64,000 nucleotides of DNA from Lolium rigidum (taxonomy: Eukaryota; Streptophyta; Magnoliopsida; Poales; Poaceae): assembly GCF_022539505.1 (NCBI RefSeq), contig NC_061512.1, positions 250,620,510 to 250,684,509 on the forward strand, in the 5' to 3' direction. The notes below the pieces were generated by a model, which saw only the letters and a list, made by a program, of their open reading frames with translations, had not been told where the DNA came from and did not search any database. Positions 31,777 to 44,008 of the stretch are shown here, one piece after another. How positions within the stretch are numbered: the stretch's first letter is position 1; every line of letters starts with the position of its first letter. The translations under genes were made by a program, and so were the position numbers.

Positions 31777-34141
31777 TTTTTTTTGAAGGCTCTGACAGTA
31801 GGAAAGGCTCCTACTGTCTTTTGTATTAATTCTCAGTAAATTTACATGGTGTCTTCCTCAGAAGGAAGATAGAAAGGGGGGAAACAGAAGGAATTACAAG
31901 TCCTTATGAGGTCCCTAGATACTGTCTACAAATTCAGAAATGAAGCTATGATGTTTTTCTTTGGTCCTATGTACTAGTAGGAGCAAATCAGCTTTGACTC
32001 TCTGTTTCCAAGTTTCCACTCTGGGGTTCAACCCTTTGAAGTAAAGGTTATTCCTTTCCTTCCAAATGTTCCACGCAGATATCAAGAAGATTTCCATGAA
32101 CATAGGTTTTTTCCATTGTTCTTTTCCTTTTTGTATGATGGTCCTTCTATCATCAGCACTATGCCAAAGCATACCAATTTTTTCCCAACAAAGGGTGCTA
32201 AAGGGGCATGAAAAAAGCATGTGCTTTGTCTCTTCTGGTGGATTTGTGCACATCAGGCAATTATATCCTGTGTTAAGACAGTAGTGTCTTCTCCTGAGCA
32301 TATTTCTGGTGTTAAGCCTATCTGAAAGGACTAGCCAGCCAAAGAATTTTATTTTTGGTATACACTTGCTTTTCCATAGCCAGCCATAAGTGATATGTGG
32401 AGAAATGACTCTGAAACAGAAGTTGTAGAATTTGGTGGCTGTGAATTTGGTAGAACCCCAGTCATAGGTCCAGGTATCATGATCTTGACAAAATGCAATA
32501 TGTCTAGTGTTGTGCTGCAGTTCTCTGAGTTCATCCATTGCTTCAGGGGAAAGTGGTAGGTGGAAGAGATTCCCTAGGCTTGTAGATGAAAGGAAGCCCT
32601 GCACTGAAATATCTTCATCAATTGCAAATGAGAAAGCTCTGGGATATGTGTCACTAACAATGGTTGAAATCCAGGAATCTTTGCAAAAAAGTGTTGATGC
32701 TCCATCATTTACCGAGCTAGAAGCAATGCCTCTATAAACAGGCATGAGTCTGCAAATATCTTTCCACCAAAAGGATCCACATAATGGCACAACATGTGGT
32801 ATTTTTCCTGTGTAATAAGTGCTCCAAATCAGGTTGACCCACGGGGTGTCCTTTCTGTTATAAAATTTATGGAGATACTTCAGCAATAAGCCCTAATTCT
32901 GTATCTTTAGGTTAAGTATTCCAAGTCCCCCCTTCTTTTTTGGCTGACACACCATATCCCAGGAGGCCAAAGGGTTAATCTTTTTTTCTCCATTTTCTCC
33001 CTTTTTCATCCAGAGACAATGTCTTCTTATCTTTTCCACTAATTCAAGTATCTTACGATTTAGCTGCAGGGAGCACATGGTGAAGCTGGCTATGGATGTA
33101 AGGAGAGAATTTATCAGGGTCACTCTTCCACTGTAAGACATGAGCATAAAGGAAGCAGAAACTTTTCTCTCAATTCTATCAACCAATGGCATTAGTTCTT
33201 GCACAGTTGGTTTTGTGGTGCCAAGTGGTAAACCCAGATAAGTGAATGGCATTGCAGCTAGCTGACACCCAATAACATTAGCAATATTAGCTGCTGTAGT
33301 GGGGTCTAGGTTAATGGGGATCATAGAGGATTTATGATAATTAATTGTTAAGCCTGTAGAATGAGCATACTGTTCCAGAATATCCTTCATAGTTTGTACT
33401 TGTTGTGTATGGGCTGGTAGTATAATTAGAGTGCCATCTGCATATTGTACCACAGGGAAGTCTGTTTCCACATCAGTGGGGAATGGAGGAGTGAGCAGTC
33501 CATTTCTGTATGCTTTATTAATTGCAGATTGGAGCAGGTCAGCAGCTAGAACAAATAACAAAGGAGACAAGGGATCTCCCTGCCTCACCCCTCTCTTGCA
33601 ATGAAATTGTCTACCAGGTACACCATTAAGTAGAATAGCTGATTTTCCAGAGGAGAATATTTGATCAATCCATAAAAGCCATTTATTATCAAAACCCATC
33701 TGCTTCATTACTTTAGTCATAGCAAAATGATCAATAGTATCAAAAGCCTTAGCAAAGTCCAGCTTCAACAAAATAATTTCCCTTTTTGAAGCTTCACACT
33801 GATAAAGGAATTCAAAAGCCCAAGCAATATAGTCCTGTATAGTCCTTCCTTTAAGGAATCCATATTGATTTTTATGTACAATTTTTAGCACCACTTTTTG
33901 CAGTCTGTTGGCAAGTAACTTTGTAAGGATTTTGAGAACACAGTTTAGAAGAGTTATGGGTCTGAAATCATTCACCCCTTCAGGATTTGGAATTTTTGGC
34001 ACCAAACTAATATGTCCCATATTTATACTTTCTAAATTTAATTTCTCTTCATAGAACTCAAAGCAGAGTTTATAGATATCCTCCTTAATGATGTGCCAAC
34101 ATGATTTGAGAAATTGTCCATTGAATCCATCAGGCGCCTGG
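31777..34141 (-). mobile_element. LINE 3' half, minus strand, interrupted by Tat element
   Basis: An A tail (T run at 31777-31784) abuts the LTR. ORF2 then runs leftward from 34141 and is cut inside the conserved APDGFNGQF block of the reverse transcriptase by the LTR starting at 34142. The 5' half is not seen anywhere else in the window. Confidence 0.9.
31915..34141 (-). pseudogene. LINE ORF2 C-terminal part, one in-frame stop
   Basis: One minus-strand frame is open from 34141 to 31915 except for a single TAG (32893-32895). Motifs are FAKAFDTIDHF, GVRQGDPLSPLLF, a zinc-binding segment CLMCTNPPEETKHMLFSC and a WNIWKERNNLYF end. The catalytic motif near 33435 reads YADG where YADD is expected, removing a metal-binding aspartate. 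The otherwise open frame suggests a fairly young insertion. Confidence 0.88.
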
Positions 34142-35640
34142 TGACAAAGGATTAACTTGTCAATGCCTACAGGTTGTAGACTAGGGTTTTGTTAGAAGTA
34201 GAGGGCAAGTAGATCTCGAAGGTTCAGGCGAAAAGTACTCGACGATTATGAAAACTAGGATTATGTTGACAGTAGATTCGATGATCTCTTCGTCCCTCGA
34301 CTCCCCCTTTATATAGGAGGCGGAGCCGAGGGTTTCGTTTTGTACAAGTTACAGAGTCCGGGACGGTTTCTAACTCATCCCGCCAGATTACAAATAACAC
34401 TTCCTATTACAACTCTAACTTTCCTTAATATATCTTGGGCTCCCGAATCTTCTTATTCTTCGGGTAGTGGGCCTTCGATAAACCCCGGGTACTATCTTCG
34501 GCAGGCCCATTTGGGATGCCTATGTCAGTAGCCCCCGAGATTTTGCTTGAATCGTAGAGTCAGGGAAAATCTCCACTGTTTATTTTTATTCGAGAGATTT
34601 AACTTCTTTATACTTCTTCACATAAAATTCTATATTGTACAGGGATAATGGTAGTTGGGGCTAGTTCATCTGACGGATCAGGTACTAGTTAACTGCTCTA
34701 GTGGCAATCCGCAAAAACCTACTTCAAGATCACGTCCCTGGACATGATCTCGGGATACGGGTGCAAACTTCGACAGGTGCCGCTTAAGGTCTTACCATTC
34801 TGTCGAGTCCCAGTCAAATTTATCGAGTACCTAACGCGTCCGTTAGGATTTTTCTTCGTATCTGTTGATACGGATAAAAGTAGCGAAGCGCGGTCTTCGG
34901 CGATGCCACGCCCGGCAGAACGGATCCGGGGTCTTACCTTCGCAAATTTGCGGCATTCGAAAATTGATCGCAACTTTGGCGTTCGAGAATATATTGTCGA
35001 GTGCTTTTCCGGCTGTTGGAATGGCACATTTTATCGAGTCAAATATGACTTATATTGCTCTCCCGATGGGAGTATATGTAGAGTTTATTATAACTCAAAA
35101 TATACTCTCTTGCTTTTCTATCTTTTTTCTTTTTTAATTTCTTCGGGCATGCGAACAGCGTTCCCGATGGGAGTAGCCCCCGAGGCTACAGCCAAGAACT
35201 TGTGCTTGGTTGTAGGCTCAACATTTTAGTCCACCTTGTCGTTATATTGTCATTATTTCCCGATATGATCTTCTTTTCATCTCTCGGGTGCGCGAACAGC
35301 GCTCCTGATGGGAGTAGCCCCCGAGGCTACAGCCAAGGACCTGTGCTTGGTTGTAGGCTCCCACAATTTCTATATTGCCATACTCGAAATTTTACTTTTA
35401 TCGAAGTAGCCCCCGAGCATTTGGGCAAAAACTTGTATTTGATCAAAGGCTCTCGAAATAATCTTGCATTGCCGATATTCTCGCTCGGTTTCTTAGTCGA
35501 GCTTTTATCTTTCCATATGACATCATTGCTGATGATGGCCACGATTTCTGTGTTGGAAATACGCGAAAACCGCTATGTGTCACCGTCTCGTGGGTCCCTT
35601 TTTCCTATCCAGGTTGACACGTCGTGCTAGTGGGGGACAC
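34142..35640 (-). repeat. 3' LTR of Tat element copy 1 (right boundary approximate)
   Basis: The plus-strand left edge is TGACAAAGG at 34142, matching copy 2 at 50533. The right edge is placed near 35640 from a purine-rich minus-strand run (gggaaaagcggagg) that could be the polypurine tract; similarity to copy 2 continues beyond it. A minus-strand TATA (CTATATAAAG) is at about 34308-34317. A subrepeat around agtagcccccgaggctacag occurs at about 35153-35222 and 35290-35362. Confidence 0.7.
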
Positions 35641-35785
35641 ACGTCCTCCGCTTTTCCCGGCGCTATTACTGTATCTCCTGCCTGTTCACTTCTCAGTAAA
35701 AATACACTTTTACCCCTTGTCCACGTGGTTGCCATCTACATCCTTACTTTTGCCAATCCAACGGCTGCAACGATCCGTCACACCG

Positions 35786-35795
35786 CTATATAAAG
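35786..35795 (+). promoter_or_regulatory. TATA box of the antisense gene
   Basis: CTATATAAAG lies about 130 bp upstream of the plus-strand ATG at 35919. The equivalent position of copy 2 also has a TATA (52134-52142), so the promoter is conserved between copies. Confidence 0.6.
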
Positions 35796-37210
35796 CCATC
35801 GTCTTCCTCCTTGAGCACTTTCGCTCACGCCGCACCTCTGCTTCTCCTCTGCAACTGCTCCCTTGCTTCCATTAGTTCTAGCGCTCGAGCACTTTTCTCC
35901 CTTCTGCGAGGCCCGTTGATGCCGCCGCGCGCTCATTTGACTAGACACAGCACACCAGAATCGAAGATGACATCAACAGATCTGGGAAGTGCCGAGTGGG
36001 AGAGATCCAAGATCTCAGGCCAAGACATCAACATGCTGAAGAAGATGGGATTCAGCAAGAAAGAAAACGCGCTCCGAGTTTCCCAAGGAGGAGAGCTACC
36101 CAAAGCCTCCAATCAACTACGGGTCGGTTTCGTTGACCACCTCATCCGAGGACTTTCTCCCCCAATCCACGAATTTCTGCGTGGTCTCCTTTTTGTCTAT
36201 GGGCTTCAGTTGCATCATCCGACGCCCAACTCTCTCCTCCACATTTCGATTTTTATCACACTGCGTGAGTGCTTTCTCGGGGTCCAACCCAATTGGGCCC
36301 GTGGAAACGCATCTTTTGCATTCGCCGCAATAGCCACCACAACGTCGCCTACAATATTGGCGGCGTTGTTATATGTGTTCGGTCGGAAGTCGACTATTTT
36401 GATGTCAAATTTCCCGACTCGGTCCAAGGCTGGCGGAAAAAGTGGCTGTACATCCATGAAGAAAGCTCCAACCCGGCGGAAGAGAACATCGCCCCTTTTG
36501 ACGGAGAAGCTAAAATCGTTCGTCGCCGTTCTTGGGATGCTGAAGCTACTGAAGCGGAGAAATTGGCGACGGAGGCGGCTGATGACTTGCATTCACGAGC
36601 TACGAGAACACCCGCGGGAAAGAACTTTCGGGTATTGAGATTACCGCCTATTTCCTTAGGACTAGAGTGCAGCCTCTCCAGGCTCGCAAAAACCCCTTCT
36701 GGAAATATGCTGGTGAAGAAGATGCTGACAGACTCTCAAAGGATCTTCCCTTGAAGGACTTTGAAAAACTTATCCGCAAAATCTCATCACTCAACAAGAA
36801 GGATTTAATTCCCACTTCTTGCCGTGTCGCGCCATATAGTAGCGCCAAACCCCTCCCCGAGGTAATTTATTTTTAATAACTGTATTTGTTTCCTCGGGTT
36901 TTGTTATTTTGTCGATCACTATTTTGTTAACGCCTTTTTCTCGACATTTTTCTTTTTCTCAGGACCACCCCGTTCTTGCTTCTCTTCCTCCTCTTCCTGA
37001 AGGTGGAGAAGTGGAGGAGCGTGCCGTTGTCGATGATGACAACCAAAGCACCACTCGCCCTGCCACTGAAATCGCGGGTTCTCACAAATCTGCGGCTTCT
37101 GCTGAGTCAGAGGCCACTGCCTCGACACACTCTCTTCCTCATGCTTCAAAGAGGAAAAGAGATGACGTAAAAGATTCCGGCACTTCCAAAGCCGAAGAAG
37201 CTGAGCCTTC

Positions 37211-38939
37211 TGATACGTCTCCAACGTATCGATAATTTCTTATGTTCCATGCTACATTATTGATGATATCTACATGTTTTATGCACACTTTATGTCATAT
37301 TCGTGCATTTTCTGGAACTAACCTATTAACAAGATGCCGAAGTGCCAGTTCCTGTTTCTCGTTGTTTTTGGTTTCAGAAATCCTAGTAACGAAATATTCT
37401 CGGAATTGGACGAAATCAACGCCCGGGTTCCTATTTTGCCCGGAAGCATCCAGAACACCCGAGAGTCGCCAGAGGGGGGCCACACAGGCCCCAGATGATA
37501 GGCCGGCGCGGCCCAGGCCCTGGCCGCGCCACCCTATGGTGTCGTCGCCCCTTCGACCTTCTGACGCTGCCCTTTCGCCTATATAAAGCCCTTGCGTCGA
37601 AAACCCTTACGGAGAAAGCCACGGTACGCGAAACCTTCCAGAGCCGCCGCCATCGCGAAGCCAAGATCTGGGGGACAGGAGTCTCTGTTCCGGCACCCTG
37701 CCGGAACGGGGAAGTGCCCCCGGAAGGCTTCTCCATCGACACCGCTGCCATCTCCACCGCCATCTTCATCACCGCTGCTTGCTCCCATGAGGAGGAGTAG
37801 TTCTCCATCGAGGCTCGGGGCTGTACTCGGTAGCTATGTGGTTAATCTCTCTCCTATGTACTTCAATACAATAATCTCATGAGCTGCCTTACATGATTGA
37901 GATTCATATGATGATGCTTGTAATCTAGATGTCATTGTGCTAGTCAAGTGAGTTTTACTTATGTGATCTCCGGAGACTTCTTGTCCCACGTGTGTAAAGG
38001 TGACAGTGTGTGCACCTCTTAGGCTATATTTCACAGAATACTTATTCACTGTTATGAATGGCATAGTGAAGTGCTTATTTATATCTCTTTATGATTGTGT
38101 TTTGTATCACAATTTATCTATGTGCTACTCTAGCAATGTTATTAAAGTAGTTTTATTCCTCCTGCACGATGTAATGGTGACAGTGTGTGCATCCGTGTTA
38201 GTACTTGGTTTATGCTATGATCATGATCTCTTGTAGATTGCGAAGTTAACTATTGCTATGATAGTATTGATGTGTATTATTCCTCCTACATAAGCATGAA
38301 GGTGACGAGTGTGCATGCTATGTTAGTACTTGGTTTAGTCGTATCGATCTTTCATGCACTCTAAGGTTATTTAAATATGAACATTGAATTGTGGAGCTTG
38401 TTAACTCCGGCATTGAGGGTTCGTGTAATCCTACGCAATGTGTTCATCATCCAACAAGAGAGTGTAGAGTATGCATTTATCTATTCTGTTATGTGATCAA
38501 TGTTGAGAGTGTCCACTAGTGAAAGTCTAATCCCTAGGCTTTGCTCCTAAATACTGCTATCGCTGCTTGTTATTGTTTTACTGCGTTACTACTGCTGAGT
38601 TACTACTGCTTGTTTACTTCCTGCAATATTACTACCATCAACTGTATGCCAGTAAGCTATTTTCTGGCGCCGTACTACTGCTCATATTCATTCATACCAC
38701 TTGTATTTCACTATCTCTTCGCCGAACTAGTACACCTATTAGGTGTGTTGGGGACACAAGAGACTTCTTGCTTTGTGGTTGCGAGGGTTGCATGAGAGGG
38801 ATATCTTTGACCTCTTCCTCCACGAGTTCGATAAACCTTGGGTAATCCACTTAAGGGAAACTTGCTTCGCTGTTCTACAAACCTCTGCTCTTGGAGGCCC
38901 AACACTTGTCTACAAGAATAGAAGCTCCCGTAGACATCA
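37211..38939 (+). repeat. 5' LTR of the nested element, 1729 bp
   Basis: It starts TGATACGTCTCCAACG and ends GTAGACATCA. Frames inside the GC-rich part (37430-37800) read on both strands are LTR noise, not genes. Confidence 0.95.
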
Positions 38940-38949
38940 AGCACTTTTA

Positions 38950-38966
38950 CGGCGCCGTTGCGGGGA
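38950..38966 (+). other. Degenerate primer binding site (tRNA-Asp)
   Basis: cGGCGCCGTTGCgGGGA differs at two positions from the tRNA-Asp complement and lies 10 bp after the LTR. A partial second copy of its surroundings (acttttacggcgcc) is at 39009-39022. Confidence 0.75.
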
Positions 38967-39102
38967 GGAAATGTAAAAGGCACTCATACTTCGGTTCCGG
39001 GTAACGATACTTTTACGGCGCCATTGTGTGTGTGCTCGAAGCTATTTCCTTTAGACTACGCAATTGCGACATTTGGTTTCTTGTTTACACTAGTTAGGCA
39101 TA

Positions 39103-39813
39103 ATGGACAACAATGAGCTTTTTATTCTATTTCCTGATTTAAGACATGGATGGTTTGATGCGAAAATTAAAAAACCCATGGAACATATTAATATGAATGC
39201 TTTGAACACTATTGTTGCTAATGCTATGGAAAATTCTAAGCTTGGGGAAGCTGGCTTTGATGAGCATGATATTTTTAGTCCCCCAAGCATTGAGGAGAAA
39301 ATTTACTTTGATGATACTTTGCCTCCCATTTATGATGATTATAATGATAGTAGTCTTTTGTTACCACCTGTTATGGAGGATAAATTTGATTATGATTACA
39401 ATATACCTCCTATATTTGATAGCTACTTTGTTGAATTTTCTCCCACTACAATTAATAAGAATGACTATGCTTATGTTGGGAGTAGTAACTATTTTATGCA
39501 TGAGACTCATGATAAGAATGCTTTAAGTGATAGTTATATTGTTGAGTTTGCTCATGATGCTACTAAAAGTCATTATGAGAGAGGAAAATATGGTTGTAGA
39601 AATTTTCATGTTACTAAAATGCCTCTCTATGTGCTGAAATTTTTGAAGCTACACTTGTTTTATCTTCCTATGCTTGTTACTTTGCTCTTCATGAACTTGT
39701 TTATTTACAAGATTCCTATGCATAGGAAGCATGTTAGACTTAAATGTGTTTTGAATTTGCTTCTTGATGCTCTCTTTTGCTTCAAATACTATTTCTTGCG
39801 AGTGCATCATTAA
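39103..39813 (+). CDS. Element-encoded protein of unknown function, 236 aa
   Basis: This uninterrupted ORF begins MDNNELFILFPDLRHGW shortly after the primer site. Residues 1-150 are rich in Asp, Tyr, Phe and Pro, with a loosely repeated pattern around PPIYDDYNDSS, PPVMEDKFDYDY and PPIFDSYFVEF. About residues 182-212 are strongly hydrophobic (LHLFYLPMLVTLLFMNLFIY), compatible with one membrane helix, followed by a basic stretch. It shows no zinc knuckle, protease or polymerase motif. I recognise the type from other non-autonomous Pooideae elements but not a function. It could be a highly derived gag. Confidence 0.7.
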   Translation: MDNNELFILFPDLRHGWFDAKIKKPMEHINMNALNTIVANAMENSKLGEAGFDEHDIFSPPSIEEKIYFDDTLPPIYDDYNDSSLLLPPVMEDKFDYDYNIPPIFDSYFVEFSPTTINKNDYAYVGSSNYFMHETHDKNALSDSYIVEFAHDATKSHYERGKYGCRNFHVTKMPLYVLKFLKLHLFYLPMLVTLLFMNLFIYKIPMHRKHVRLKCVLNLLLDALFCFKYYFLRVHH

Positions 39814-42285
39814 AATTGCTGAGCCCATCTTAATGGCTATAAAGAAAGAACTTCTTGGGAGATAACCCATGTGTTATTTTGCTACAGTACTTTGTTTTAT
39901 ATTTGTGTCTTGGAAGTTGTTTACTACTGTAGCAACCTCTCCTTATCTTAGTTTTGTGATTTGTTGTGCCAAGTGAAGCCTCTAATCGAAGGTTGATACT
40001 AGATTTGGATTTCTGCGCAGAAACAGATTTCTATCTATCACGAATCTGTGCTGTCTTCTCTGTAGGTAACTCAGAAAAATATTCCAATTTACGTGCGTGT
40101 TCCTCAGATATGTACGCAACTTTCATTAGTTTTGAGTTTTTCCGTTTGAGCAAGTCTGGTGCCATTTTAAAATTCGTCTTTACGGACTGTTACGTTTTTG
40201 ACAGATTCTGCCTTTTATTTCGCATTGCCGTTTTTGTTAAGTTGAATGAGTTTCTTTGTTCCATTAACTTTCAGAAGTTTTGTGCAATGTCCAGAAGTGT
40301 TAAGAATGATTGTGTCACCTCTGAACATGTGAATTTTTGATTATGCACTAACCCTCTAATGAGTTTGCTTGAAGTTTGGTGTGAATGAAGTTTTCAAGGG
40401 TCAAGAGAGGAGTATGATATACTATGATCAAGAGGAGTGAAAGCTCTAAGCTTGGGGATACCCCGTGGTTCACCCCTGCATATTCTAAGAAGACTCAAGC
40501 GTCTAAGCTTGGGGATGCCCAAGGCATCCCCTTCTTCATCGACAAAGTATCGGGTTCCTTCTCTTGAAACTATATTTTTATTCGGTCACATCTTATGTAC
40601 TTTACTTGGAGCGTCCGTGTGTGCTTTTATTTTTGTTTTGTTATTTTCATTCTCTGAATAAGTTCATCCTTGTACGGGAGAGAGACACGCTCCGCTGGTT
40701 CGTATGAACACATGTGTTCTTAGCTCATAATATTCATGGCGAAGTTTCCTCTTCGTTAAATTGTTATATGGTTGGAATTGAAAAATGCTACATGTAGTAA
40801 TTGGTAAAATGTCTTGGATAATGTGATACTTGGCAATTGTTGTGCTCATGTTTAAGCTCTTGCATCATATACTTTGCACCTATTAGTGAAGAAATACATA
40901 GAGCATGCTAAAATTTGGTTTGCATAATTGGTCTCTCTAAGGTCTAGATAATTTCTAGTATTGAGTTTTGAACAACAAGGAAGACGGTGTAGAGTCTTAT
41001 AATGTTTACAATATGTCTTTTATGTGAGTTTTGCTGCACCGGTTCATCCTTGTGTTTGTTTCAAATAAACCTTGCTAGCCTAAACCTTGTATCGAGAGGG
41101 AATACTTCTCATGCATCCAAAATCCTTGAGCCAACCACTATGCCATTTGTGTCCACCATACCTACCTACTACATGGTATTTCTCCGCCATTCCAAAGTAA
41201 ATTGCTTGAGTGCTACCTTTAAACAATTCAAAATTTATCACCTCTTATTTGTGTCAATGTTTTATAGCTCATGAGGAAGTATTTGGTGTTTTATCTTCCG
41301 ATCTTGTCATTTACTTTTTGACAGACTTTCACAATGGACTAGTGGCACATCCACTTATCCAATAATTTTGCAAAAAGAGCTGGCAATGGGGTTCCCAGCC
41401 CCAATTAATTAACTTTCATTAATAATTCTCTTCACATGTTTTGCTCGATTCATCGGTAAGCAACTTAATTTTGCAAATAGACACTCCTCCATGGTATGTG
41501 AATGTTGGAAGGCACCCGAGGATTCGAGTTAGCCATGGCTTGTGTAAGCAAAAGGTTGGGAGGAGTGTCATCCATAAATAAAGAAAAACTAAACTAAAGT
41601 ACGTGTGTAAACAAAAGAGAAGAGGGATGATCTACCTTGCTGGTAGAGATAACGTCCTTCATGGGAGCCGCTCTTGAAAGTCTGGTTGATGAGGTAGTTA
41701 GAGTGCCCACTACCATTCGTTGACAACAAAAAACACCTCTCAAAATTTTACTTTTATGCTCTCTTAATGTTTTCAAAACCAAAGCTCTAGCACAAATACA
41801 GCAATCGATGCTTTCCTCTTTGAAGGACCTTTCTTTTACTTTTATGTTGAGTCAGTTCACCTATTTCTCTCCATCCCAAGAAGCAAACACTTGTGTGAAC
41901 TGTGCATTGATTCTTACATACTTGCATATTGCACTTGTTATATTACTTTATGTTGACAATATCCATGAGATATACATGTTATAAGTTGAAAGCAACCGCT
42001 GAAACTTCATCTTCCTTTGTGTTGCTTCAATGCTTCTACTTTGAATTATTGCTTTATGAGTTAACTCTTATGCAAGACTTATTGATGCTTGTCTTGAAGT
42101 ACTATTCATGAAAAGTCTTTGCTTTATGATTCAGTTGTTTACTCATGTCATTACCATTGTTTTGATCGCTGCATTCATTACATATGTTTACAATATGATC
42201 AAGATTATGATGGCATGTCACTTCAGAAATTATCTTTGTTATCGTTTTACCTGCTCGGGACGAGCAGAACTAAGCTTGGGGATGC
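39814..42285 (+). other. Non-coding interior and polypurine tract of the nested element
   Basis: No supported ORF. The segment matches the interior of the minus-strand element (about 1440-4000, reversed) and part of the 54-59 kb element. The polypurine tract AAGCTTGGGGATGC is at 42272-42285, against the LTR. Similar motifs occur internally at 40448-40459 and 40505-40518. Confidence 0.8.
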
Positions 42286-44008
42286 TGATACGTCTCCAAG
42301 TATCGATAATTTCTTATGTTCCATGCTACATTATTGATGATATCTACATGTTTTATGCACACTTTATGTCATATTCGTGCATTTTATGGAACTAACCTAT
42401 TAACAAGATGCCGAAGTGCCAGTTCCTGTTTTCTGCTGTTTTTGGTTTCAGAAATCCTAGTAACGAAATATTCTCGGAATTGGACGAAATCAACGCCCAG
42501 GTTCCTATTTTGCCCGGAAGCATCCAGAACACCCGAGAGTCGCCAGAGGGGGCCACACAGGCCCCAGATGATAGGCCGGCGCGGCCCAGGCCCTGGCCGC
42601 GCCGCCCTATGGTGTCGTCGCCCCTTCGACCTTCTGACGCTGCCCTTTCGCCTATATAAAGCCCTTGCGTCGAAAACCCTTACGGAGAAAGCCACGGTAC
42701 GCGAAACCTTCCAGAGCCGCCGCCATCGCGAAGCCAAGATCTGGGGGACAGGAGTCTCGTTCCGGCACCCTGCCGGAACGGGGAAGTGCCCCGGAAGGCT
42801 TCTCCATCGACACCGCTGCCATCTCCACCGCCATCTTCATCACCGCTGCTGCTCCCATGAGGAGGGAGTAGTTCTCCATCGAGGCTCGGGGCTGTACCGG
42901 TAGCTATGTGGTTAATCTCTCTCCTATGTACTTCAATACAATAATCTCATGAGCTGCCTTACATGATTGAGATTCATATGATGATGCTTGTAATCTAGAT
43001 GTCATTGTGCTAGTCAAGTGAGTTTTACTTATGTGATCTCCGGAGACTCCTTGTCCCACGTGTGTAAAGGTGACAGTGTGTGCACCTCTTAGGCTATATT
43101 TCACAGAATACTTATTCACTGTTATGAATGGCATAGTGAAGTGCTTATTTATATCTCTTTATGATTGTGTTTTGTATCACAATTTATCTATGTGCTACTC
43201 TAGCAATGTTATTAAAGTAGTTTTATTCCTCCTGCACGATGTAATGGTGACAGTGTGTGCATCCGTGTTAGTACTTGGTTTATGCTATGATCATGATCTC
43301 TTGTAGATTGCGAAGTTAACTATTGCTATGATAGTATTGATGTGTATTATTCCTCCTACATAAGCATGAAGGTGACGAGTGTGCATGCTATGTTAGTACT
43401 TGGTTTAGTCGTATCGATCTTTCATGCACTCTAAGGTTATTTAAATATGAACATTGAATTGTGGAGCTTGTTAACTCCGGCATTGAGGGTTCGTGTAATC
43501 CTACGCAATGTGTTCATCATCCAACAAGAGAGTGTAGAGTATGCATTTATCTATTCTGTTATGTGATCAATGTTGAGAGTGTCCACTAGTGAAAGTCTAA
43601 TCCCTAGGCTTTGCTCCTAAATATCGCTATCGCTGCTTATTCTTGTTTTCTTAGCGTTACTACTGCTGAGTTACTACTTGCTTGTTTACTTCCTGCAATA
43701 TTACTACCATCAAGCTGTATGCCGGTAAGCTATTTTCACGCGCCGTACTACTGCTCATATTCATTCATACCACTTGTATTTCACTATCTCTTCTCCGAAC
43801 TAGTACAACTATTAGGTGTGTTGGGGACACAAGAGACTTCTTGCTTTGTGGTTGCGGGGTTGCATGAGAGGGATATCTTTGACCTCTTCCTCCCTGAGTT
43901 CGATAAACCTTGGGTAATCCACTTAAGGGAAACTTGCTGCTGTTCTACAAACCTCTGCTCTTGGAGGCCCAACACTGTCTACAAGAATAGAAGCTCCCGT
44001 AGACATCA
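42286..44008 (+). repeat. 3' LTR of the nested element, 1723 bp
   Basis: It is nearly identical to 37211-38939, differing by a few substitutions and short indels, which implies a recent insertion. It ends GTAGACATCA and is followed by the CCTTC duplicate. Confidence 0.95.

Larger units (their letters stand above)
37211..44008 (+). mobile_element. Complete non-autonomous LTR retrotransposon, nested, TSD CCTTC
   Basis: The LTRs at 37211-38939 and 42286-44008 are nearly identical. CCTTC precedes (37206-37210) and follows (44009-44013) the element. Inside are a tRNA-Asp-like primer site (38950-38966), one 236-codon ORF (39103-39813), a long non-coding part and a polypurine tract (42272-42285). 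No pol is encoded. It sits in an exon of the Tat antisense gene, so it is younger than that element. Confidence 0.96.
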
